Shown: positions 39,301 through 53,790, numbered from the stretch's first letter. The stretch: DNA of 64,000 nt from Membranipora membranacea (GCA_914767715.1 OU612068.1:33170001-33234000), one strand, 5' to 3'. The notes: generated by a model from the letters alone, not told the origin. Program-made: numbers and translations.

Positions 39301-41823
39301 CTCCTTCTGGTCAGTCCAAGAGATCTTGGGTATGATGATTGATTGACTTTGAGTTGCTTCGTAACTGTCACTTACTCCCTGTCACTCAAACTCAAAGGGA
39401 GTCAAGTCAGCAAACTGAGCAGGGAGAATAATGGTTACAGATCAGAGCCGGTTCTTATAAAACAAACAGTGTATCTTTTGCCCAAGACCAATATCATGCA
39501 AAATATCCTGATGGATATATAATGGGACACAAAAGTTACTCTTACATCTACAGGCTGGTAATATTCTCTTGTTTATTGTCAAAAGTTGATTCCTAACATG
39601 AAAAAAACAAATTTTTGTGTACCCACCAAAATGATGTTGAAGTATTTCTTACCTCTCATAAACAAGATAAAGTAACCCTAGATTCCTAAGTAGTGTCAAG
39701 AATAGAGCTACTGATTTACATGTCAAGGTTAGATGTTGTCATAGAGATATAAAGCAGGATTGCAATTTACTTATCACGATGAATCATCAGGTTGAAAAAG
39801 ATGTCAGTCATTGGTCAATCAATCACGCAACCCTGAATTATGTCGCACTGTCCACTTCCATAGCTTATTTGGACATTGCCTTTGTACGAGGTACTAGATA
39901 TTATCATAATTTGTCTGGAAAAGGTCTTAATACATCTAAAGTTACATTACTTAGAGGAGAAATTGCAATATTTTTATTAAACCTTGGCGTAGGGTTTTCC
40001 ATGCTGGTGTGTGAAATTTCCATGTGATTTCCACCTTGCCGACCATTATTCTGTTGCAAGTGTGTATTTAAAAATATTAGCCTTCCTTCTACTCAACAGT
40101 TTTACCAACATCTGGATGTGGACAGACTGAGTCTAACTCACTGTATGTACCTTACTTAACCAGAATCAAAAACCATTTTTGTATTGACTATATGCATATA
40201 GAATTTCACTTCAATTGCTATACATACATACCTAAGTAAGTAGTAGTACTAACTAGTAGTAGAAAGTACACAATATACAATTACATACAGTCTATGTCAT
40301 AATTATTATATATATAAAGATTCAGATTGTTGAAATGAATGATTGTGTGTAGGAGTAGTAGTTACAACAATCATGCTGCAACCTACTAATACAGTACGAT
40401 AAAAAGTTAGTAGTGTAATATAGACTAAAACTCGGATACTTATTATATATATAATATATAGTCATTCAATTTTAATTAGTAAATAATAAATAGTAACATA
40501 AATAAACCAAGGAGTATAAATAAAGACTTGAATAAACTCCTTGCTTGTTGGTAGAATTGGCCCTAACTACTAACTAACTAGTAATGTCTTATCGAACTTA
40601 ATTAATTAAGACTTAAGTACTCCCACTACTACCTACTACTAGACTAGTCTGTCTAGTTACTAGTAGGTAGTCTACTATTGATTGAGGCATTATTTTTTGG
40701 TTTTAAATATTTATTATTAGACCTGGTTGAGGACAACAAGTTACAACAGAGAAGAGCAAGTTACTATCATGTATTGAATCAATGAATAATCATTGTTGAA
40801 GACCTAGAGTACTACTCTCTTTTACGGGGACCAGTTTCTAATCTAGTGAAGTAAAGTAAACATGTTATAGTAGGAAAATAGCGTGTGGTAGATAGGATAG
40901 TGGATGGTTTCGATCCGATCGATGACTATGAGTGACCGTTCCTTGTGATGGTGCTATGAGTATGACTATATTAATCATGATCATGTTGTTTCCTTTTCCG
41001 AAACAACGACAGCAATCATATACACATACTTACCCAACTACCGAAGATGCCACCAACTGGAGTGGTAGGGCTTGTGATTTGTGATCAATTGTTTACCGAT
41101 TAGGCCTGAGCAAGAACTTGGAAGACCTTGTAGGCTTAGTTAGTCTCTATGTTGTCTTCACCTCAACATTTTACTTGCATATTTGGTCCACTAGACCCTT
41201 GTTGCATCAGTTTTAGGAACTACATAGACGCCTTTCCCTTGCTTGATAATTTGTAAAAGTGTTACCCAAGTTTATTCATCAAACCAAGTCAGACAGAATA
41301 TAGTTTCAAGTATAGTATAGGTATGACTATCACTATGTAGTGTAGGCTTCTATGATATCCACTCATGTTCCTATTAAAATTTAAAATACAATAATGTATG
41401 AACCTAGTAAAATATGCTGGAAGCCTTGTACTTCAAACTACTTACATATCTGATAGAGAGGTAGGGTGGGCAGAAGCAGTCTTTACTCATTATCTCAATA
41501 TCATGGAATTGTTTCACAAATTATAGCTTTTGATGTTGCAGAAATCACATTCGCCATACCTTAAAAAATATCTGATCCTGGAGGGCAGAAAAAAAGAGGC
41601 GGGCACGAGCCATTGTTTGACGCCTCTCATAAGTTGACATAAATGGTAGGTATTTCATCAATATACATGTATTTGTATCTCCGCAGTACTCAGAAGAGAA
41701 ACTTGTCTTTACATGTCCTTGTTTCTTCTACATTCACAGTGAGCTATTGCAGCCTTTGTTTCCTTCCCTCACTTTGCAGAATTATCCACTTATATGGTTA
41801 TCAATTTTCAACAGGCTGCAGAG
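36376..41823. other. Head-to-head region between SETD2 and LARP4
   Basis: About 5.4 kb with no supportable coding exon on either strand; the largest open frames (37765-38022, 39779-40027) resemble nothing I know. It should contain both promoters and untranslated first exons. The part at 40200-40700 is low-complexity, rich in TAGTAG/CTACTA and short palindromes. A TTTCAACAG acceptor ending at 41814 immediately precedes the LARP4 start exon. Confidence 0.5.
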
Positions 41824-44800
41824 ATGCCGGATCTTGAAAATGGAGTATCGCAAATGCATGTTGCAGGTCAGGAAGATCAATCGTCTGCTGGTAAGCTCAA
41901 ATGTTTTACCTGTTACCAACAGAACAAAACAGAGTTTTATGAGACCATCACTATCAGTCCAATCATAATGTCATGTGGAAAGGGTTCTGAAAAGAAATGA
42001 CTTAATTTATAGGCTAAGTGTTTATGGCATTTCTCTCGCACTGGAAATGTTCTTTTTTTATAGAGAATTCAGTAGACACGCAAGCTCACCATGCAGAGTC
42101 TCCTCAACAGTCTTCTGAAAGTCTTTCCAGTACAAATACAATAGAGCTATCAGGTCATCAAAAGACTAATTTCAGTGTTGAGCAGCTGTCTGTCGACGCT
42201 GATGTCATTACGCCGACTGGAAGCTCAGAAATGGCCTCTACACCAGCCACCAGTACATCATCACAAGGTAGTTCAAATATGTAAAAACTGTTTTGTTTTC
42301 TTCTTCTAATTTACAATTGAAAGTATTCCGGATAACTCTGACCTTACAGTGTCGTAGGAAGTTGTCCATTATCATGTGTTCATCATAATATTTCAATATA
42401 TTATGGTTTTAGGTAGCCCAAGTATGTCTCCCCTTGATCAGGGCCAACTTAGAGTTCAACTCAAAAGACAAGTAGAATACTACTTCTCCAGGTAAATGTT
42501 ATATTATTATTATAATATCGTATTTATGCTAAAAACTTGTAGCAGCTTGTTACTTCTTGATCAAAGTGAAGCCTTATTTAAATTGTTAGGTTTCCGACAA
42601 AGCATGAATGCTGAATCTTCCTTTGTTCTTGCAGGGAAAACCTGAATCATGACACATATCTAGTCTCTCAAATGGATTCGGACCAATATGTTGACATTTC
42701 GATCATAGCAAACTTTAATCAAGTGAAAAAGCTCACAAGTGACACTGGTCTAATTGCAGAGGTTTTAAAAGGTGGGTAGTTGATTAAAAATAATCGTAGC
42801 ATCCATGCTTCCAGACGCATCAACCCAAGAGCTCCCTGACATAGAGCAAAGACAGTCACTATTAACACATTGACTGCGACCAACTTATTCTGTACCAATC
42901 TATCAACATTGCACAAGAACCAGTGCCACTTTTAATCACAAATAATTTCAATAAATCTATTGGAGTTGTGTCGAGTACTCCGTTTCTGTTTGATAATGAA
43001 GCAAAGCCACTATTTGGTAGTGATGACACAAATCCTTCAAGTCATTCGGAAATTAAAGTGAACTGTTGTAGCCAAACCCTTGGCAGATAAGTTTTTGTTT
43101 TTTCTGATGAACAATATACAAAACTGATATAAATTATTTTTTGTAACTAGAATCCGCGTGTGTACAAGTTGATGAGAATGGACTCAGAGTGAGGCCTCTA
43201 CACAAGAGATCTGTGGTGATTTTACGAGAGATCCCGGAGGGTACAACACAGCAGGTATATTCACTGTCCTACTCTCCTCCTCCTCCTTTGATAGTAGTAT
43301 GTGTTGCTCAACAATGACTCGACTAATGAGCATCCGTTATTGTGCAGTCTTCTGTCCTAATAAGGCAATGATATGGCTGGAGATATGATGTAGGAGATTC
43401 AAAATGTCACATTGCTTAAAATCCCTTGGGATGGGTAACAGTGTGTCAGTTTTAGCTTTAACGAACTCCCACTGTGTTTATGTTGCCTAAGAAAAGTCAT
43501 GTTTTGGCCAGTTATGTTAGTTTATCGAACCATTCATAAACAATAAGAATGATGGTAGAGTGTCACATTCATAGCCATATATACTGCTCTTGTTGTTCTA
43601 AAATCTACGTCCATGTGGAAACAAAGATTGCTAACAACACAAGAGTTTATTAGGTAAATGGGAGCCGGCAGTGGTGTTAACAAGGCTATCCTCCGCCTCA
43701 TTGATAGACTTGTGGGATGTTACAGCATAGTTCACTTCTTATCAACAAAGTTAGTCTAGTTAACCGGCTACTGATTAAGCTGAATGAAGAAATAGCGTAG
43801 TAGACAGTAGTGTGATAAACAGACCAATGGGCCAAATATAGCCACAGCTACATCACAAATGCTGTACCAGCGCTCTAAAGCTATAATGAGATGTTGAATG
43901 GCGGTAGCATTGTGATTGTCAATGTCAGTAAAAGGGAAAGCTTGTGAGATGTAAGCGCATCTGCCGGCTCAAAACCGGAACATGTGAATTCATGTTTAAA
44001 GATCAATGTTTTGCTCATCAGCCGATTATGCTGTAGCAATGTGTTTGTCAGTGTAGCCCACATGGATGTTTATTTGACTAAGCTTTAGTAATTGACACTA
44101 CCCACCTAGTAGTGAATATCGTCATGTTAGCATTTGCTCACATGGGGTGAATGTCACGTACTGTAGACAGACTGAAGGAAGCTCGCCTGAGGTTTTGTGA
44201 GGAAGTACTGAGAAACCAATCCAAATATATTGAATAATGAATTTCCCTGTATACATTTTTAGCGCTATTCTACGCAATAACAAAACGACAGTTTGGAACT
44301 GTCAATAGAATGTCTATTAATAACTTGCATCATTAATGGTGACGTGTATCTCTAACCAGCACCATCATGGGCCCAACCTTCACGTGCGCACAAGCTGCAA
44401 CTTCAATTTCTAAGCCTAAAATCTCTTGTCAGTCAAGGGATGGATTTAATGTCTTTTATCTTGTTATTTTTAGGAAATTGAGGAGATATTCACACACAGT
44501 GAATGCCCCACGTTTATCTCTGTGGAGTATGCCAGTGGGGACTGCTGGTATGTAGACTTTGAAACAGAGGAGCAAGCTCAGGGTGCCTTTCGCTACATTC
44601 GAGAAACTCTGCAAACTTTTAAAGGAAAACGTATTATGGTATGTGCTTTTCAACATGACTTATTCGACATTGACTAAAAAAAGTTGATGTTTCACAGCCA
44701 CAGATTTTGATATACAAACCTGTCATAGTATCAGATTTGTGCTGGAAACAGGTTGAAGTCATATCCACTACATGATAATATTCTAAGTGCCGTTAATGTA

Positions 44801-47800
44801 AAGTGTGTATATATAGCCCAGAAAATTGAGAGTTATCGTCTTGTGATACCAGCACCACAGGGTCCAGCCAAAATGGCAAACCAATTAGTCTGATTAACAC
44901 GTTTCTTTGTGATATGGTACTGGTAGGCATACTTGGGTTTGAGTTGACGTTTCTTGGCTTGTTATATGACTAGAATATATCTTGAGGCGCAATAGCTCAG
45001 CTGATAGAGCTCCAAAACACAGTTGGCTAATGATAACTTTATTTTCCACAACAAAATTTCAAATAATTTGCCTGATTTATCTTTGATGGTATTTCATCAA
45101 GGTAAGACCACATTATACTACTAAGTCCAGGCAATAGATACATGATAAGATAATATCCATTGCTGAAAGCTGGTAAAAGAGTGAGAAGCTAAATGGCCAG
45201 GTTATCATCTTACTATGGTTTTGGCTGTGAACCAAAAATATGTATGGTACAGGAAAAATGATGGTGACACCTGCCTAAGGCCACATCATTATTATGCCTT
45301 ACATGCCACCAGCAGTATTATGTGTAATTTCAGTCCTTAAATTGCCATAGATAACCTCAGCATTGTAGTCTTGTGCACCCTGGGCTTAGTCAAGTAATGT
45401 GTAATAGGTTATCTATCTTTACCATCAACATCCCAGGTAACTTGTTGTATTGAGTGCTGCAGTACACTAACCACAGCTGTGACAGTACACGTGGACTAAC
45501 CGTCTGAATTGCTTTTTGCTTTCTTGCAGGCTAGAATCAAAGCCAAGGCCACACCTGTCTCAGTCAGTAGTAGTCGCCCTGAGCAGAGGAGTGAAGGGGT
45601 GCCGCCCAATGTAGAGCAGATGAGAGGAGTACCCGCCCCAGCCTCTACGATCAGATACCCGGTGCCACTTCCTCACTTTCCTCTACAGAACCCCTACCAG
45701 TTCGCTATCACCACTACCCCATCTGGTCATATATCTTACATACCATACCTCACACAACACCCACAGTTGATATCTCCCCCGTGGAACCACGCTGGTGCAC
45801 CCCCTGTCTTCCAGGACCCAAACTTTGTGAGTATTTTCTTGAAGAGTTGTGAAAAAATTCCTGAACTGTTCAGTGAACTGTATATAGACAGTGCATACTA
45901 CTAGCAGGTACTGCCAAAATCAGCCTGATTAAAACGAGATCCATAATTACGTGAGGCTTTATCTCTAACAGTGTTGTATCATAAGTGTTTTAGGCAATAA
46001 TACATTCCATTCTAGGTATTACTGACTATTGAATAATGATAAACAGCCTTACATTGCAGACAACCGAATGCATGTGCCCTAAATGGGCTATGATGGCTTG
46101 AATGCGCCATGGCATAATTTTGTGCTGCGCTGCAAAATATATGTTGCCATTTGCAGAAAAAATATCTCTGAATGATGAGCACTAAGTCTGTGAGAATGTC
46201 ACTTAGACGGCTAGCTTGGGTTTGTTGGGGTATCTTATCAAGACAGACAAGATGAAATGTTTATGACACTCAATTGCAAATCCATTTGATAATCATCTAA
46301 GCAAAATTATACTGGTCGTGACTGTGTATACCCAGGGTCATTCCTCTTTATTAGAAGGCTTGTGGTTATCAGTGAGGTTAGACACGTTGTGTGACCATTC
46401 ATACATACAATCGTCCATGACACAGTAATCATAGGAAAGCTGCACATAGTTTCAACCATCCAATGTTTGATGAGCTTGGAATAGCAGGATGTGAATTGAG
46501 CTAGTACTTCCCAAGTTGCTGTGCAGACAATGCTAGGTGAATCAGTGTTCAGTGTCCACTGATAGTGTTCCTAGTTCCCAATGCTTTTTTGATGTGATCA
46601 TGATTTCAAACATTGAATGAGCTGTAACCCTTTTTATTAATTTAACAGCAATACAAAATAATTGAAAGAATGCTGATTGATTGAGTAATGAAATGTTTGA
46701 ACTGAATACAATGACTTAACAGATTGGCTACATATTGTTGCCTTCTAAATGCTTTTCATTTGCCAGTTGTGAAAGTGGCCGCAACAGAGATTATACTGTA
46801 ACAACAGTTAGAAAAGTTATTGTGATGTAACAAGTAAGCTGTCTGATGAAACATTAGTCAGCATTGATTTAGTTGATTGGAAAGCTTGCCATGATATTTC
46901 ATAGCTGCCTGATGAAAAACATGATCATGAATATTCCTTATTGTACATGTATTTTGTTGTTCGTTACAGGGTTACGATATGAATGGGTATTATCCCGCTG
47001 CGCCGATACCCAACCAGCCACCTCCACAGCAGCAGCCAGCTATGAGGAATGGACCTGGAGGCCGAGGTCACCAGCAGCAGCAGTCCGGTGATAGGAGGCA
47101 CCACAGTCGAGCTAATAGTAATGGTTCATCTGTCGAAACTGTCTCCACTGCTAGTCAGAATGGTACTGCTGTGTCGTCAACTCCCACCTCATCACATCAC
47201 ACTGTGCCTACAAACTCTAAACATGCAGGTGTTAATACGTCTCAGTCAACTCACTACTACAACGCTCCTAACCATAGGTACAGTACAACATACTCTGCTT
47301 TAATACCAATATTATCTAAAATTGCAATTTTTCCAGGATTGATTGGAAGAAAGAGACCCAAAGACGTCGGTGCTATCATGGTATCACATCAATAAATCGG
47401 GATTATTTTGTTTCAATGACCAAAGTCAAATTGCACCCAAAAAAATCAAAAGAACCAACTTGGATTGCATTTCAACCAGAGCGTCGTTATCTACTGATAA
47501 ACAAGTCTCACTACTGACATCAGCAAATGGGTTCTGTCTGTGGGAATCATTGAACACTGAAGGAACAGATAAACGGCCGTGATATGTTGTCATGAGTTGT
47601 TTGCACCTGGAACTGGCAAACAATATTTATCATAATTATCAAATTGGATGCCTTTCATTACCCTGATAGTACACTGTTTTATCGATGTGGATAATGTAAC
47701 ATATGCTGCATTTGTTGTACTTTTAGTCGTGGACAGAACCATTACTACAAGCCATCGAGTAACAGTGTAGACAGACCACTCCCTACCCGCAGTAAAAGTC

Positions 47801-50800
47801 ATGCTGGCAGTATATCCAATGATCACTATGCTAATATAGATAATATCCCTCCGCGTCATCGTCATGAGGTATATAGTTACAGAGCTCATAAGAGACACAA
47901 TACCCCACAACAGTCAAGTCACAATCAACAAACCTCATCACAGCAGAGTGGTAATGTGCCTCCGCGCCGACAAAACAGTGCTGGGGCCACTTACCACTCT
48001 CAATCGAGAAATACCCCCAGTCACAACACTGGTAACAATACTCCTCACTCAGGGAGAAATGGTACCAGTCATGAGGGGCAAGGGGCTGATAAGCCAAGAC
48101 AGCATCGCAGTGGCGAGTATGCTAATGGCCGACCCCAACATTCTACCTCGGATACCTCATCCCATCATCATCACACTTCATCTCAACACAGCAACAGAAC
48201 ACATGGTGCTCATCATAGAAACTCAGTAAGCTATTACAACAACCCACAGGACCTAGCCGATTGTCATAAATGGTTAAAATTATTTCTTCATCAAATTATG
48301 ATAAAGGAAACTACTGCAGATTTGAGTTGAAGCAGATTTTATAATCTGCCAAGGTTTATTGTGCATAACTCAATTTTTTTTTTTCACAGAAAAGCCCTGA
48401 ACTAGAAGAGGAACCCTCTACAGCTACGATAGTTAAATCTGAGAGTTTCGAACTTGATTCTTCAGCCTTCCCAGCCTTACCCGGTGCTACAAATGACCCT
48501 AACCCATCAACAGCTACAGATGGAGCTAATGGCTCTCCTACTTCGATAAGTAATATTAGTGAAGCAATAACCACAACAAGCAGCGTTATCAAACAGGTAA
48601 GTCTATCACTCGATGATTGTTTGGTTGGGAGTTTGAGAGAAGGGAAGACACTCCGATTGCAGGCAAACTAGATAAAATTTGATATAAGGATATGGTGGTG
48701 TTCAGTTAGTAAGGGAGATGAGTGTTTTAGTGGCCATATATGAATTTATTATTTGATGAATACCACCAGTCAACATCATGTAACCAGAGACTATAGATAT
48801 AGAGACCTTCCACTTGCCATGATAACGTATATAACCGATGTGAACACATTGAAAATTAGGCTCCGCCCCTTTCTGGTGGTAATTGCTTGGAGGTAAGCGT
48901 ACCCAGTGCTATGAATTTACTATCAAAAATTGACAAGGTGAATGATTTAGCTGTTTATTTTATAAGTACATTCACACAAAACTCTCAATAATATCAACTG
49001 GGACAAATGAAATCTAAGATGTGCGACTTTTATATAAAAATAGGCATCAAGGAAACAAAATACTTGGTGGATGACCTTTTGGTAATGTAGCCCCCATATG
49101 TATAGAAAATTGAATATTCAATGTGAAAATAGTTAAATGTGAACAAGCACTGATGTTATATTCTCCAGTTCCGGTGACTGAATTGAATTCATCAGTTAGG
49201 TCAGCACAGAAACTTTCTATAGCATAGGTCTGAGAAAAGTATCATCCTCAAAAAGTCTAAGTTTTCCCGTTTTAAGTCAGCATACTGCTGATTGTTGCCT
49301 GAAGATATGTGCTTTGAACTGCTCTGGATCTGTCTATGAAGCCCAAACAAGTTTTCAAGGCGATTTGTAAAAATAAGCTTTCCATAGCCCCAACCATCCC
49401 ACAATAACTTTGAGGCAGAGAGGGAGGTCTTCTATCTCTCAATGCAGTAAATTCTATACATTTGTCAGCATTGAATTGTCAGTATGAATCTGCTGACGAT
49501 GCACTTTACTCTGATGCCATTCTTACTTCAGTTTTGAATGTTTGTGTATGGTTGGTACTAGTCACCATGATTAAATTCTTTTATATTAATCTTAGAGCAT
49601 ATATTAACAAACAAAAAGAAGCCCTCTTCCTCTTGTCCTCACACATGAAAACTTTGTCCGTGAAACTCATTACAACAGCTAACCTATGACAGGCCATCAT
49701 TACATCGCTGTGGCCAACAATGATGGATTATACTGCACAGCCCCCTTACTTTCTTACAAAAATACAGGCCTGTATAATATAAATCTCTGGCTAAGAATGC
49801 AACAACAAGTTGATAGTGACTTTGTTGATGTCTGATCTGGTTTTGTCATCAAGATTGTGGTTATTTTGCCTCAAATAACTCAGGTGAAAAACCTGAAATT
49901 TTATTGAGAAAGCCATTGCTGTCTAAGGCAGCAGCGCTTACTATACAACCAGAAGTGGGCGTGACCGTTAAATAACGCTGATTGGCTATTCGCATTATAT
50001 GCGCAAGTGGAAGGTCTCTATATCTATAGTCTCTGATGTAACTACATAATGACCTATAAAATGAGCAAAACAACTCCAAGACAAGCAGCTTAGGCACCAC
50101 TGTCTATGTAACAGATGCTGTAATGTGATATGTTGACCATGAACAAATGCAATTTTGTCCAACTAGAGTGGTATATATATATTTAACATTTACTGTGTGT
50201 TTAGTCATAATCATAGACACACTTATACAAATAGGTATAACAGTGTTTACTTGCAATTCTCTCTTAACCCCAAGTTAACATTATGTCCATTGTGATAGGA
50301 TTCATTTCTTACCATGAGTGTAAACTCTCGCATGTTTTGTTTTTAGGCAAGTGCTCCTGTTGAGATTAGCAAAACTTCAGATAAACAAAAAGTAGCCAAT
50401 GTAGCTAAGCTCTCAGACATAGTGCGGAATAATATACCAGCTGCTACAATGGCTATGGCTGTAAGCAAGGGCAAGCCTGCTGTAGCCACTCATTCTTCAG
50501 TGAACTCTCACAACAAAGACACTCATAATGACAAACCAGTGGCAAAAAGTCATGTCACTGGATCCCACAAACCTCACCAAGCTCAAAACAACAACCGCTC
50601 ATCACAACATGGGAGACCGACACACCTTACAAATGGTGTGACAAATCATGAGACTAAAGGGAAGGCTCCCCATAAGAGCCACAACAGTAAAGCTGTAACT
50701 CCCTCTAAGTCTGAGGGCGGTACTGGTGATAAGACTAACACTGCTGATAAGGCCGAGTCTACTAAGTCAACTCCCGATAAATTAACTTCTGGAGTGCCTA

Positions 50801-51738
50801 AGCCAACCAATAGTGCAAACCCCAATCAAACTTCTCCAACTGTAAGTCATTCAACTGTATTGGTCAGAGATTATAGTAGTATATTATGTTAACAAACATC
50901 TCCAGTTCCCACTGAACCATCCAATCTAAAACCCCACAGTTATTATACTTATTATCTTGGTGTTACAGCCAGCCCAGCATCCCACATGGTTCTGTGTCCA
51001 ATGATCTTCGATCGAGGTATTGGAAAAGAGTTTTCAGATAACCTCGTGCTTTGACTTTGACTGGCTCAACTAATATAAATTTTAAAAAAGCATAAGACTA
51101 CGTCATTTAGGATTACCCAAGGTCTCAGACATGAAGAATCTTTCAGTGTTAATAAATTTGGCTTGAATACTGTTAGGTACTGGCAATAAGTTCTTATGCT
51201 ATCAAAAGATTGAGTCCTGATTTATTGATGAGTAGATTATAAACTGAGTACTCCCCTGCATGATTTTGACCACAGTACTTACTCATGATCTTGTTTTTGC
51301 ATATAATAGGATGGAGGTAAACTGAGCTATGCTGCAATGGCCCAGAGAGTAGCTGCAGCCGGGAACCAGATGGCCACCCCAAAGAAGTCTCCCACCAGCC
51401 CATCAGAGTCAAGCCCTCCTGCAAAACCCGGTGATGACAATAACAATGCTCCTGACAGTAAAGCTGCCGCAGCTATCGGCTCTAAATCTGACAATCTCTA
51501 CTCTTCTACTGCTGCCAAAACTGCTGCCTCAGTGGTCGCTGCTAATGCACCAACACGCAAGCCTGCTAATGACAACATAAACAATGCCTCCTCCTCCACA
51601 CAGCCTATCAGGTCCTCAAACGGGCCGTGCAACTCACAACAGAAGTCTGCTAGTGGATCTAGGTCTAGTACTGGTCAGAACTCTCGCAGCAGTGCAAACT
51701 CATCACATACTCCATCACCAACTGTCAGTGCAAGATGA
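41824..51738 (+). CDS. LARP4: La-related protein 4 (LARP4/4B)
   Basis: Twelve exons: 41824-41890, 42064-42267, 42413-42491, 42635-42771, 43151-43254, 44474-44638, 45530-45826, 46970-47277, 47727-48225, 48390-48596, 50347-50841 and 51310-51738. Phases agree, giving about 996 residues. The La motif ([37 protein letters not shown]) covers about 97-175. It is followed directly by an RRM-like domain ([33 protein letters not shown]). The tail is low-complexity, rich in Ser, His, Asn and Gln, but keeps two family landmarks: [13 protein letters not shown] and [10 protein letters not shown]. In animals LARP4 binds poly(A) RNA and poly(A)-binding protein and stabilises mRNAs. The start ATG was chosen because it is the first after a good acceptor; an in-frame ATG 30 bases upstream lies in the presumed intron. 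A 1.25-kb transposon-like element sits in intron 10. Confidence 0.93.
48785..50035. mobile_element. 1.25-kb non-autonomous DNA transposon with 33-bp TIRs
   Basis: The 33 bases at 48785-48817 (CAGAGACTATAG...) recur exactly as the reverse complement at 50003-50035. Similarity continues imperfectly inward for about 90 bases (CGCCCCTTTCTGGTGGTA against CGCCCACTTCTGGTTGTA). The outer flanks are the direct repeat ATGTAAC at 48778-48784 and 50036-50042, a 7-bp target-site duplication. I recognise no transposase inside. CA-starting ends with a 7-8 bp duplication suggest a hAT-like non-autonomous element; the family is inference. It lies in LARP4 intron 10. Confidence 0.88.
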
Positions 51739-53790
51739 TAGCCAGACTCTAGCTAGCCAAACAAGTAGTAAGAAAATTTGAATAATTGCCCAATAAAAAT
51801 CTCTTCAAGTTACTGGAACCATAAGATGGTTCAGTTTGATTAGGTTCTCTGAAAAAAAAGCGGTTCTATACCAATGTTCCCTTGTCTGAGGTAGCTTTTG
51901 CATAGTTACAATGCCCAAGGCTTTGGTCTTTACATTTTTTGTTCATGAATTACTATTATTATTATTATTACTCTACGCTCTAGTATTTAATTTTGAATGA
52001 AATCTTTATGTTCTTGTTTGAAATACTATACAACCTTTCAAATTGTATGTTGTTGTACATAGCTGATATGCACATGTCTATTACCATGCTACCCAAAGTG
52101 GAGAATTGTAGTACTAGGTATTATTCCCTGACCAATGATTTTTAGCAAATTTTCATGAGAAATGTTTGAAAAAAAAACTGCTCAAAATCTTGTTGACACA
52201 GCTCAGTTTATGAAGACAGTGGATATTATGTTTTTGTTGTCAAGAGTCCAGTGCTTGCAGGCTTGGGCTGATATATACTAACAGTAAATAATTCTATTTC
52301 TGCCGTCTTGTCTTTTTTTTCGTTGCCCTGACACCAAGTAGGATATTGCATATCATACAAATTTATTTTTGTAAATTTCTAGGCTTGAGACAGAATGATT
52401 TTTCTGGCTTGTTTCTGTCTCGCTTGATTCTATGACTGATGATCGATTAATTGAAAATGAGCTGGACCATTTGTTTTATAATTGTTTTGAAATTTAACAA
52501 CATGTACACACCAACACAACTTTATGCAAATGAGTTTTTTGAGGAAAAAAAGTAACAAATTAATTTGCAAGAAACCCAATTGTGTAGGAACTGTTAAAAT
52601 CGGTTTCTTTTTTCCAAAGATAATTAATAGAAAATCAGTTTTTATGGCCCTAGTGTTTTTCATCTTTTTTTGTTCTTGTGACTGGGAATGATACTTATAG
52701 TATGGTAATGGTGATGGCAAGTGTCAAAGCGGATCTAGGGTTGTAAAGAATAAAAAAAAATACGGAAAACCAATAAGATGTTTCTTTTGTACTACTGATT
52801 TGCCTCAGATCCAGGAACCTAAGCTAAGCAGACCAAGCTGGAGAGCCTTAATCCATGGTCGGTAGTGTTGTTTTCTGTATATATATGTACCACAGACAAA
52901 TAACATTAACTTGAAACCAAAGACCTCTCACTATAATCTCGCAACTGAGGCCTCACACAATCTGTACAGGGCTATTCACTCATTTGTCCATCATTGATAT
53001 GAACAGAGAGAGCACTGACCATGTAAATGGATCAAAATTAGTCACTGGCCTGGTGGCTACTGCTCATTGCCACTATTCTTTTATATTTGACTTTGTAACT
53101 GGGTTTTGTTTAAAAATCGAATCTCTGAAATTTGGTAAAATATGAAGCTTCTAATATGCGAGCAATAAAATCGGGGAGTTTGGGACCCTGATAAAATGAA
53201 TGTGAGAACAAAAATCTGATAAATAAGCAGTTGCCCACTCTCTTCAAAGGGTATGACAATTCCAATTTAGCCGGTTGTTTCCGCATGGGGAAGTATCTCT
53301 ATTTAATGCACCAACACGGGAAGGTCATGTTAAATGACATTATCTGGAGAAACATTTATTGTAATGCTAAATGTTTATTTTAGATTCTGCGCTGCATATA
53401 GGAAAATGTGACTACGGTTCCAACTGGAAGCTATAACTATGTGACCACTCACCACTTAGACAAAGGTCTCTTGACTCAAGATTATTTCCTCAGTGCTAGC
53501 TGGTTCTTTGAATTACCCTATTCATCTCTGATGGCTTAACCACCCAATAAGTTGAGATTTGAAAACTGAAGGAAGTGAATGCTTGGTAGACTTTGAACAA
53601 ACTTGCTCACTTTTTCTTATTGTCCATTTGGAGTATTGTGACAGATTATGTCGGAAGAAATGACAATCCTTCAAAACAAGTAGTTAAAATGCATGACTGT
53701 ACAAAAATCTAGAATGTGAAAAATGTCACACATAATAATGGGAAGATGTATTAGATCAATGTTGTTTGTGATCAGCTGCTGCTGGTTTAA
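51739..53790. other. Convergent spacer between LARP4 and SUMF1
   Basis: LARP4 3' UTR and SUMF1 3' UTR. No coding exon is supportable; a 96-codon minus-strand frame at 52430-52720 is low-complexity and unrecognised. Confidence 0.5.
51792..51797 (+). promoter_or_regulatory. Poly(A) signal of LARP4
   Basis: AATAAA 53 bases past the LARP4 stop codon. Additional AT-rich 3' UTR follows, so longer ends are possible. Confidence 0.5.

Noticed and set aside
44985-45030. tRNA-like 5' half (GGCGCAATAGCTCAGCTGATAGAGC) in a LARP4 intron
   Set aside because: The D-arm and A box are convincing, but no anticodon arm, T arm or matching acceptor strand follows; at most a fragment of a SINE head.
49462-49689. 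75-codon frame inside the LARP4 transposon as a transposase remnant
   Set aside because: Hydrophobic and without any DDE/D or zinc-finger motif; likely chance.
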